NCBI GenBank assembly: GCA_024712425.1
Contig: JAKRWE010000010.1
Location: 1 to 36,854, forward strand
Length of the DNA stretch: 36,854 nt
From: Chromatiales bacterium
GTDB lineage: Bacteria; Pseudomonadota; Gammaproteobacteria; Chromatiales; Chromatiaceae
Direction of reading: 5' to 3'
The notes under the pieces are model-generated. The model did no database searches. It saw only the letters and a program-made list of their open reading frames with translations, and was not told where the DNA came from. Below, piece by piece: positions 9,108-17,233 of the stretch. The position numbers and the translations under genes were made by a program. Each line of letters starts with the position of its first letter. Within the stretch, counting starts at the first letter, position 1.

Positions 9108-10181
9108 TTATTCCATCTTGTCGCCAACCGAGTTCAGGTAGGCCTTGTCGGAGATGTTGGTCCAGGCCCGCACCTTCCGCAGGTAGACCTTTTGCGAATC
9201 GATGATCTCCTTCGCCAGCGGATCCTTGGCGGCGCGTTGCGCCAGCAGATCCTCGTTGGCCTTGTACATCGCGTTCAGCACCTCTTTGGGGAAGGTGCGG
9301 ATCTTGATGTTCGGGTACTCGGTCTTGATCTTTTCCCAGTTGACCGCGCTCTCGTGATAGGACTGGGCGTACATATCGTAGGAAACGGCCTTCATCGCGG
9401 TCACGAGAATGCTCTGCAGGTCCTTGGGCAGCTTGTCGAACTTCTTCTTGTTGACCAGAAACTGCAGTTCGGTGGCGGGCTCATGCCATCCGGTGTAATA
9501 GTAGGGAGCGATCTTGTGGAAGCCCATGCGCAGGTCCAGCGAGGGGCCTACCCATTCCAGGGCGTCGATGGTGTTGCGCTCCAGCGCGGTGTACAGCTCG
9601 CCCGCCGGGATGTTGGTCGGCTTGGCGCCCAGCTTGGCCAGCACCTCGCCGGCGAAGCCTGGTATCCGCATCTTCAGGCCCTTGAGGTCGTCCAGCGACT
9701 TGATCTCCTTGCGGAACCAGCCACCCATCTGGTTGCCGGTGTTGCCGCCGGGGAATGACAGCACGCCGTACTTGTCATAGACCTTCTTCATCAGGTCCAT
9801 GCCGCCGCCGTAGTAGAACCAGGCGTATTGCTCGGGCGCGGCCATGCCGAACGGCATGGTGGTGAAATACAGGGTGTTCGGATCCTTGCCCTTCCAGTAA
9901 TAGGAAGCGGAGTGACCCATGTCGTACTGGCCGGCACGGACCATGTCGAAGATGCCCAGCGGCGCCTTGTGCTTGTTCTTGGAGTCGATCTTGATCCGGA
10001 GACGGCCGTCGGACATCTCCTTGACCAGTTTGGCAAGGTTTTTGGTGGTGTCACCGAAGATCGGGAAGTTGGGTGGCCAGGTCTCGGCCAGACGCAGGGT
10101 GTAGGTCTTGGCAGCGAACGCGGTCGAGGCAGATGCCCCGAGCACCAGTGCCAGCGATGCACCAATCAGTTTCTTGAACAT
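9108..10181 (-). CDS. dctP: TRAP transporter substrate-binding protein (DctP/TakP-like)
   Basis: 357 aa; signal peptide MFKKLIGASLALVLGASASTAFAA; LAETWPPNFPIFGDTTKNLAKLVKEMSDGRLRIKI, KMRIPGFAGEVLAKLGAKPTNIPAGELYTALERNTIDALEWVGP; SD AGGAGGAACC. Confidence 0.93.
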   Translation of the reverse strand: MFKKLIGASLALVLGASASTAFAAKTYTLRLAETWPPNFPIFGDTTKNLAKLVKEMSDGRLRIKIDSKNKHKAPLGIFDMVRAGQYDMGHSASYYWKGKDPNTLYFTTMPFGMAAPEQYAWFYYGGGMDLMKKVYDKYGVLSFPGGNTGNQMGGWFRKEIKSLDDLKGLKMRIPGFAGEVLAKLGAKPTNIPAGELYTALERNTIDALEWVGPSLDLRMGFHKIAPYYYTGWHEPATELQFLVNKKKFDKLPKDLQSILVTAMKAVSYDMYAQSYHESAVNWEKIKTEYPNIKIRTFPKEVLNAMYKANEDLLAQRAAKDPLAKEIIDSQKVYLRKVRAWTNISDKAYLNSVGDKME

Positions 10182-10311
10182 GGTTCCTCCTGAAATGGGG
10201 GGATTGTTATTGAGAGCGTATCGGGCGAGCCGATCAGATGAATGTAGCGCACCCGGCGGGCGCGTACAATGGGGTTTTGGGTTGGCGACAGGGTAACGTC
10301 ATCCAACCCGT

Positions 10312-10466
10312 GCGGGGCGGGTCGCCTGCTCGGAAAAACGCCGTAAATACATCCCTGGCCGCTTACAGCTTCCTGCCTCCCGCGGCACTCGCACATCCCT
10401 GTGCATCGTAGGCTCTACGACGGCATCCCTGCCGTCGAAGTTTTCCAAGCAGGCGACCCGCCCCAC
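10312..10466. repeat. Intergenic inverted-repeat element with internal CATCCCTG hairpins
   Basis: Perfect 17-bp arms GGGGCGGGTCGCCTGCT (10314-10330) / AGCAGGCGACCCGCCCC (10448-10464) with near-matching GGAAAA extension; internal hairpins GCACA-TCCC-TGTGC (10391-10404), TCGTAG-GCT-CTACGA (10406-10420), CGACGGCA-TCCC-TGCCGTCG (10418-10437). Confidence 0.85.
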
Positions 10467-10567
10467 TTTTCAACGACTTACGAGTTTAGATGACGAGGTC
10501 CTGGGGCTGGAGACAGACATTCTGTCGGCCTGCCCGTCCCGCGGTGTTTCGGGTCATAATGAAGGCA

Positions 10568-10598
10568 CAAAAAAAGCCGGAGCCACCAGGACCTCGGC
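10568..10598 (-). terminator. Probable Rho-independent terminator after the PCuAC gene
   Basis: Minus strand GCCGAGGTCCTGGTGGCTCCGGCTTTTTTTG: GCCG(A)G/CT(C)CGGC stem with one bulge then a 7-T run, ~30 nt past the stop at 10630. Confidence 0.75.
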
Positions 10599-10629
10599 AA
10601 ACAACCCGCATGGGGTTGGGGAACGTTCT

Positions 10630-11166
10630 TTACCTGGCGCCGCCGCACTTGCCGGCGCCGCATTTTCCTTTCATGGCACCACATTTGCCGCCCATGGATG
10701 CGCCCTTGTTCATCATCATGCCCATGCCGACCTGACGGACCCTGAGATCGACCGGTACGGTACTGCCGTCGTCCAGGGTCAGGTCGATATGGATGGCCTC
10801 GCCCGGCTTGATCTGGTGTTTCAGGTCGATCAGCATCACGTGATAAGAGCCCGGCTTGAGCTCGACACTGCCGTGGGCCGGCACATCGATGGCATCGACC
10901 CGGCGCATGCGCATGACACCGTTGTCGTGAATGTGGTTGTGCAGCTCGGTTACCTCCGAGACATCAGATTTCGCCACCACCACCTTGCGGTCCTGATCCG
11001 AATCGTTACGGATCAGCATGAAGGCCCCACTGTTTCGTGCAGTGGGCGGTACAGCCCGTGCATAGGCATTTTCCACTGTCACGCCATTGGTGGCAGCTGC
11101 GGCAACCCGTGCCGCATTGATCGAGGTGGCCAGAAAGGCCGCAGTCAGAAGATGAGCCAGCTTCAT
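10630..11166 (-). CDS. Periplasmic PCuAC-type copper chaperone with Met/Cys-rich GKCG C-terminal tail
   Basis: 178 aa; signal peptide; AYARAVPPTARNSGAFMLIRN, TELHNHIHDNGVMRMRRVDAIDVPAHGSVELKPGSYHVMLIDLK (PCuAC Cu site); tail MGMMMNKGASMGGKCGAMKGKCGAGKCGGAR. Confidence 0.92.
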   Translation of the reverse strand: MKLAHLLTAAFLATSINAARVAAAATNGVTVENAYARAVPPTARNSGAFMLIRNDSDQDRKVVVAKSDVSEVTELHNHIHDNGVMRMRRVDAIDVPAHGSVELKPGSYHVMLIDLKHQIKPGEAIHIDLTLDDGSTVPVDLRVRQVGMGMMMNKGASMGGKCGAMKGKCGAGKCGGAR

Positions 11167-11630
11167 GGGTAGTCCTCCAGGGAAACAGGCATACAGAACG
11201 ACGACCCGGGCCGGGACACGGCACGGGTGCGAAAAAACGGCTTGGATTCAGGCCAGGGGCGGGCCGCGACTGGTCGTGTCGGTTGGCCGTGCGCGGGCAC
11301 AGCGACCGCTGTGCTCGCAAGGGTGGTGCTCCAGCTGAGCACCTGCATGGGCGGTTGAACAACAGCGACCACGGGGGACAGGTTGTTCAGCAGGTTCGAA
11401 AAGAGCATCGCAGCCGATGCATGCGGATGATGGCTGGTTGCGCCAGCGGAGGGATCCAGTTGGATATTCCTGGCCCCCTGCAGGGTGCAGATGACCACGG
11501 TGATACCGTTGCTGTCGCGCCGGTACTGGCTGTGCGCCTGCAGCGGGATGAGCAGTTGCACAAACAGCAGCGCCACCAGGCCCTTGGCCAGGCGGGCGCT
11601 TGTCCTGTGCTGTCTGAGTGCCTGCAACAT
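11163..11630 (-). CDS. DUF2946-like protein, translationally coupled to the PCuAC gene
   Basis: MLQALRQHRTSARLAKGLVALLFVQLLIPLQAHSQYRRDSNGITVVICTLQGARNIQLDP; hydrophobic N-terminus and VVICT motif; ATGA overlap with the PCuAC start. Confidence 0.65.
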   Translation of the reverse strand: MLQALRQHRTSARLAKGLVALLFVQLLIPLQAHSQYRRDSNGITVVICTLQGARNIQLDPSAGATSHHPHASAAMLFSNLLNNLSPVVAVVQPPMQVLSWSTTLASTAVAVPAHGQPTRPVAARPWPESKPFFRTRAVSRPGSSFCMPVSLEDYP

Positions 11631-11723
11631 CGCGTTTATGAGAACAAAACAGGCCGTAACTGTCCAGCGGGGAATGTGATTGTTCTGATCCGGCGCAAAC
11701 AATCGCTCACACCCGACAGGCTC

Positions 11724-12124
11724 CTAGCGGCGGACCGGCCTTGGGCGCCCGTTTTCATCCAGTGCCACATACACCAGCGTGGCATCGGCCACCAGGTCCT
11801 GGTCCTCGATATCATGGCTGCGCTGGCGGGAGGCCTCGGCCTCGATATGGACCGTGACCGAGGTGCGGCCGACCGAGACGATCTGCGAATAGCAGCTGAC
11901 CAGGTCGCCGACCTTGATCGGTGCGATGAATCGCAATTCCCGGACCGCCACCGTCGCCACCCGCCCGCCGGCCTCGCGGACCGCCAGGACACTGCCCGCA
12001 ATATCGATCTGCGACATCAGCCAGCCGCCAAAGATGTCACCCGCTGCGTTGGTGTCTGCGGCATTGCGACCATGCGGCAGGTAAGTTCACGAGGGCCGTT
12101 CAGGGCCTGTTCAGTGTCCGGCAT
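11724..12124 (-). pseudogene. YciA-like acyl-CoA thioesterase split by one frameshift (or sequence error)
   Basis: Frame from ATG 12124 reads MPDTEQALNGPRELTCRMVAMP; the next frame continues ADTNAAGDIFGGWLMSQIDIAGSVLA..., the hot-dog hallmark. Adding one G in ATGCCG-CAGAC at ~12057-12062 restores one ORF. Confidence 0.85.
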
Positions 12125-13919
12125 AGAGTCTCTCCGCCGCTTCATGGCATTGGTCCAGGATACGTTCACGCCGCAGTTTCAGGGTGGGCGTCACCAGCCC
12201 ATTATCGGGGGTCCAGGGTTGGGGCACCACCGCGATCCGGCGTATCCGGGCATAGCCCGGAAAGGCATGGGTGCGCTGTTCGATATGTTCCATCAGCACC
12301 GAGCACAGCCGTTCGTCATCGTAGAAATGCTGGTTGGCGGGGTCGAGATGCAGCCGCGCCGCGACCCGTTCCAACGCCTCGGGATTCGGCACCACCATCG
12401 CCGAGAGATAGGGTCTGCCTTCACCGATCACCATGACCTGTTCGACCAGTTCATCGAGTACGATGGCATTCTCCATGTCGCCCGGTGGCACCTTCTCGCC
12501 ATTCGACAGGACGATGATCTCCTTCAGTCGGCCGGTGATGCGGATATGCTGCTCGTTGTCGATCTCGACCTTGTCCCCGGTATGCAGCCAACCATCCTCG
12601 TCCCGTATGGCGGCAGTGGCTTCGGGGTTGTTCCAGTATCCCAACATCACGCTGGGACTGCGGGTGAGTAACTCGCCCTGGCCGCTGACCCGGACCTCGA
12701 TGCCGGGCAGGGGACGGCCGACGCTGGCGGGCAGATTGTCGTCCAGGCGGTTGGCGGCGATCACCGGGCTGGTCTCGGTCAGGCCGTAACCCTGCAGAAT
12801 GGGTATGCCCATGCCGATGAACAGGCGCGCCACATCCTCGTTCAGGGCCGCGCCGCCGCACACGGTGAAGCGCAGACGCCCGCCGAGTTTTTCACGGACC
12901 TTGCGCGCGACCAGCCAGTCCAGGAGCGGCTGCAGGAACAGCCAGGGAGTCCAGGCCACCCGTTTTTGTTGCACCTCGAAACGGCGCCAGCCCAGCTCGA
13001 CTGCGCGGGCAAACAAGCGGCGCTTGAGTGGCGACTCCCCGGACACCTTGTCCATGATGCGCCCGTACACCCGCTCGAAGATGCGTGGCACGGATATCAT
13101 CAGGGTGGGCCGGATCGCCAGCAGATCCTGGGCCAGTTGCGGGATGCCGCGGCAGAACGCGACCGGCGTGCCGCTGACGATGGGCAGGTAATAGCCCGCG
13201 GTACGCTCCAGGGTGTGCGACAGGGGCAGGAAGGAGAGCAGCAGATCCGAAGGATAGACCGGAATGACCTTGAGCGCGGCCTGGATGTTCCACAGGATGT
13301 TGTGGTGGCTCAGCATGACCCCCTTGGGACGGCCGGTGGTGCCGGAGGTGTACACGATGGTGGCGAGTGCGTCCGGATCGACGCGCTCCAGCCGGTAATC
13401 GGGGCAGGGCTCGATACAGCGCGCCTGGGCGAGCCAGTCGTGCACCGACATGACATTGGGCAGATCCGTATTCACGCATTCGAGGGTGACGATGCGTTGC
13501 AGACGCCCGAGCAGGTCCCTGATGTCAGCCAAGGCCTGCAGTTGAGCGCCGCTTTGCACCATCATCCACCGGACGCCGGCATCGGTCAGTATCCAGGCGA
13601 TGTTTTCCGCGCGGTCGTTGGTGTAGACCGGGACGGTCACCAGGCCGAGCCCCAATGCGGCCTGGTCGCACACAACCCAGTCCCGGTTGTTGCCACACAG
13701 GATGGCGATACGATCACCCGGCTCCAGGCCATCCTCCAGCATGCGGTTCTGCCACAGCGCAACCTCGTCCTGGGTCTGTTGCCAGGTGAAATCCTGCCAC
13801 GCACCGTCCCGGTAATCACGGTAGGCCAGTGCGTCGGGGCAGCGCAGGACGCGTTCGTGGAACGCCTCCGCCAGGGTCGGGGCAGCGTCCAGGGCGATCT
13901 GTTGTTGTTCCCGTTCCAT
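12111..13919 (-). CDS. Long-chain fatty-acid--CoA ligase (AMP-forming)
   Basis: ATIVYTSGTTGRPKGVMLSHHNI, GGAALNEDVARLFIGMGIPILQGYGLTETSP, GWLHTGDKVEID, GRLKEIIVLSNGEKVPP; ATG at 13919 preceded by GAGGAGGGAGTGAG. Confidence 0.93.
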   Translation of the reverse strand: MEREQQQIALDAAPTLAEAFHERVLRCPDALAYRDYRDGAWQDFTWQQTQDEVALWQNRMLEDGLEPGDRIAILCGNNRDWVVCDQAALGLGLVTVPVYTNDRAENIAWILTDAGVRWMMVQSGAQLQALADIRDLLGRLQRIVTLECVNTDLPNVMSVHDWLAQARCIEPCPDYRLERVDPDALATIVYTSGTTGRPKGVMLSHHNILWNIQAALKVIPVYPSDLLLSFLPLSHTLERTAGYYLPIVSGTPVAFCRGIPQLAQDLLAIRPTLMISVPRIFERVYGRIMDKVSGESPLKRRLFARAVELGWRRFEVQQKRVAWTPWLFLQPLLDWLVARKVREKLGGRLRFTVCGGAALNEDVARLFIGMGIPILQGYGLTETSPVIAANRLDDNLPASVGRPLPGIEVRVSGQGELLTRSPSVMLGYWNNPEATAAIRDEDGWLHTGDKVEIDNEQHIRITGRLKEIIVLSNGEKVPPGDMENAIVLDELVEQVMVIGEGRPYLSAMVVPNPEALERVAARLHLDPANQHFYDDERLCSVLMEHIEQRTHAFPGYARIRRIAVVPQPWTPDNGLVTPTLKLRRERILDQCHEAAERLYAGH

Positions 13920-13944
13920 CTCACTCCCTCCTCGGTCCGTGATC

Positions 13945-15924
13945 TCAGGCATGTGCCGGCTCGCCGCCATGCACATGCCCGTTACGATCGGTGTCGTGGG
14001 TGCGCAGATAATTCATGGGGCCGCCGCGGAAGGGCGCGAAGCCGGTACCGAAGATCACGCCGGCATCCACCAGGTCGGCATCCTCGACCACACCATCGCG
14101 CAGGCAGGCGACCGATTCGTTGACCAGGCGGTCGATCATGCGTGCGGCGAGGTCCGCCAGCGGGACCCTGTCCGGAACCCGCTTGGCGTGGACGGCCCGC
14201 CCCCGCTGCCAGCCGTAGAATCCCTGGCCGGTCTTCCTGCCCAGCTTGCCGGCATCCACATGCTCGCGCAGACGGGCAGGGATGCTGCCCCCGATCACGG
14301 GCACCAGCTCCTCGGCGACCGAGAGGCAGATATCCAGGCCCACCGTATCGGCCAGTTCGATCGGCCCCATCGGCATCCCGAACTGCAGGGCCGCCGCGTC
14401 GATGGTCTCCCGCGCGTGGCCCTCCTCCAGGAGCGTCACCGCCTCCAGCAGGTAGGGCATCAACACCCGGTTGACCAGGAACCCCGGCGATGACCGGACC
14501 GGCAGCGGCAATTTGTCGATATGACGGGCGAAGGCCAGTGCCCGGCTCAGCGTCTCCGCCGGAGTGCCCTCGTCGTGCACCACCTCCAGCAATGGCATCT
14601 TTGCCACCGGATTGAAGAAATGCAGGCCGACCAGTCGTCCGGGGTGTTCGAGTTCCTTGCCCAGCAGCTGCAGGGGGATGCCCGAGGTGTTGGTGGCGAG
14701 CAGGGCATCCGCACGCATCCGCGGCTCGAGCTCGGCGTACAGGGCGCGCTTGGCGTCGGCGTTTTCGTAGATGGCCTCGATCACCACGTCGGCCAGCGGC
14801 ACGCCATGGCCGCTGCAGTCCGGTGTCAGGCGGTCCAGCGCCTTGCGTATACGGTAGGGGTCCTTCAGCCGCCGTTCGAACAGGCGCTGTGCCCGGGCCA
14901 TGGCGTTGCCCAGAAGACCCGGTTCACGGTCCTGCAGGGTCACCTGCATGCCGCGCAGGGCGCACCAGGCGGCGATGTCGCCGCCCCATGATCCCGCCGC
15001 CGACCACGTGCACATGGCGTGGGCGAAAGGCCTTTCGGTCACCCATGCCCTTGAGCCGGTCCTGGAGGAGGAGCACCCGGATCAACTGCTGTGCGTTGTC
15101 CGATGTCAGCAGGCGTGCGACCTCGCGCGCCTCGCTGTGGTACAGGCCGCGGGCGCTGCCAGCATGACGCAGCCAGTGCCTGAGCAGCGCATAAGGCGCC
15201 GGATAGTGCTCCGGCCGCACCTTTTTGCGCAGCTCATGTTGCATGTAGGCCGCGACCAGCGGGCGCAGTGGCAGGGCGCCGGGCAGCCGCTGCAGCAGGC
15301 CTGCGCGATGCGGGTGGGGGCGCGTTGCGATGAGCTGCCGCGCGGCATTGCGCAACTGTCGTGCCGGCACGGCGTGGTCGATCAACCCCATGCGCTTCGC
15401 CTGGCGTCCGTTGATGGCGCGCCCCGAGAGCATCAGAGGCAGCGCCCGCAACGGTCCGGCGGCCCGGATGGAGCGTACCGTGCCGCCAAAGCCGGGAAAG
15501 ATGCCGAGGCGCACCTCGGGAAAGCCGAGGCGGGTATCCATGTCGTCACGCGCGACACGGTAGTCGCAGGCCAGGGCCAGTTCCAGTCCGCCGCCCAGGC
15601 AGTAGCCGTGTATCAGTGCCACGCTGGGAAAGGCCAGTGATTCGATGCGTTGCAGGATCTCGTGCACCCGCCGGATATAGCGTTCGGCCCAGGCCGTATC
15701 GTCGATTCCGGCGAAGGCCTTGACGTCCGCCCCGCGATGAATCCGCCCCGCTTGGCCGACTGGATGACCAGACCCCGGGGATGGCTCTGGGCGATCTCCA
15801 CGATCACCTCGTCCAGACCCTCCAGCATTGGCTCAGACAACACGTTGGCCTCGCCGCCCTGTTTGTCGATCGATAGCCAGGCGATGCCCTCGCCGTCTGT
15901 CTCCCAGTGAAAGTCGCTGTTCAT
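13945..15924 (-). pseudogene. FadJ/FadB-like bifunctional enoyl-CoA hydratase / 3-hydroxyacyl-CoA dehydrogenase split into three frames
   Basis: ORFs 15613-15924, 14924-15667 and 13945-15042 join as ...SAKRGGFIAG|ADVKAFAGIDD...CLGGGLELALACDYRVA...HVVGGGIMG|GDIAAWCALRG...TNTSGIPLQLL...LHFFNPVAKMPLLEVV. Breaks at G runs (CCCC on +) 15730-15733 and 14984-14987. Confidence 0.92.
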
Positions 15925-17233
15925 GACACACCCTCCTCACAGAGTTCCACTAGCATGGCGCCGCCCTGACCACCGCCGATGCGCAGGCTGGCCATGCCGC
16001 GCCTGCCGCCGCGTCGACGCAGGCTGTGCAGCAGATGCAGCACGATGCGTGCGCCACTGGCCCCCGCCGGATGGCCGAGACTGATGCCGCCGCCGTCCGG
16101 ATTGAGTCGTTCGTCATCGATAGCGCCGAAGGGCTGCGCGAGCCCCAGTTCGTCTCGGCAGAAGGCCTCGTCCTGCCAGGCCGCCAGGCAGGCGAGCACT
16201 TGCGCGGCGAAGGCCTCGTTGATTTCCCATTGATCGATGTCTCCACTGGCCAGGCCCTGGCGTTGCAGGATGGGGGGCCATGGCATACACCGGCCCAGCC
16301 CCATGTATTCCGGTTCGAGTCCGGCCCATTGGTTGTCCACGATGCGCCCGAGCACCGGCAGGCGGTGTTCCTTTACCGCCTCTGCCGAGGCCAGCAGCAG
16401 GGTGGCTGCACCGTCGCTCACCTGGGCGCTGTTGCCCGCACTAACCGAGCCGCCGATGCGATCGAATACCGGGCGCAGTGCGGCCAGCCTTTCCAGGCTG
16501 GTGTCGCTGCGCAGGCCTTCGTCGGCCAGGTAGACCCGCCCGTCACTGTCGTACAGCGGAACCACCTCCTCATCGAGCTGCCCGCCTTCCATTGCCTTGC
16601 CCAGCCGTTGATGGCTGCGCAGGGCGTAGCGGTCCATGGCCTCACGGTCGATAGCAAAGCGCTCGGCCAGTTCCTCGGCTGTCTGCCCCATGGAGATACC
16701 AACCACCGGGTCGGTGAGACCGCGCAGCAGGCCGATGACGGGCTTGAGGTGCCGGGCGCTGAGTCGCGTGAGCATCCGGCCACGCGCCGCCAGGGTACGT
16801 GCGCGCGACCAGTCAGCCAGCCAGGCCACCATCAGGTCGTTCAGCAACACCGGGTGATGGCTCATGGCCTCGGTGCCGCCCGCCAGCACCAGCTGCGCGC
16901 GCCCGCTGCGGATGCTCTGGGCCGCACTGTCGAGCGCCTGCATGCCGGAGGCGCAGTTGCGTTGAACCGTCCTGGCCGATGTGCGTTCGCTGCAGCCGAG
17001 GCGCAATGCCACCACACGCGCGATGTTTGCCTCGTCCGGGCCCGGGGCCACGCAACCCAGGATTACCTCGTCCAGCTGTGAGGGGGCGAGTCCGAGCTGC
17101 AGCAGCAGCGCGCGTGCGGCCGCATGTGCGAGATCCGCGGCATGGAAGGGGCCGGGGCGCCGCGCGCCTTGAGTTGTGGCGTACGGCGTCCATCGACGAT
17201 ATAGACATCAGCGGGTCGAGCTTGCGCGGTCAT
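15921..17233 (-). pseudogene. Acetyl-CoA acyltransferase (thiolase) with one frameshift near its N-terminus
   Basis: MTAQARPADVYIVDGRRTPQLKARGAP (frame 1) continues GPFHAADLAHAAARALLLQLGLAPSQLDEVILGCVAPGPDEANIARVVALRLG...QRNCASGMQALDSAAQSI...GGTEAMSHHP in the next frame; break at ~17152-17153. Confidence 0.92.

Noticed and set aside
10391-10437. CRISPR-like array of short repeats
   Set aside because: Only three CATCCCTG motifs with irregular spacing and hairpin flanks; no spacers of uniform length and no cas genes in the window.
11283-12671. 462-aa ORF antisense to the DUF2946/thioesterase/ligase region
   Set aside because: Spans several real genes on the opposite strand and has no family signal.
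12966-14123. 385-aa ORF antisense to the acyl-CoA ligase
   Set aside because: Shadow ORF; the ligase motifs are unambiguous on the minus strand.
13945-15924. Programmed ribosomal frameshifting in the FadJ-like gene
   Set aside because: Similar single-base breaks occur in six other places in unrelated genes, including pilZ; no slippery heptamer plus pseudoknot pattern was seen, so indel error is simpler.
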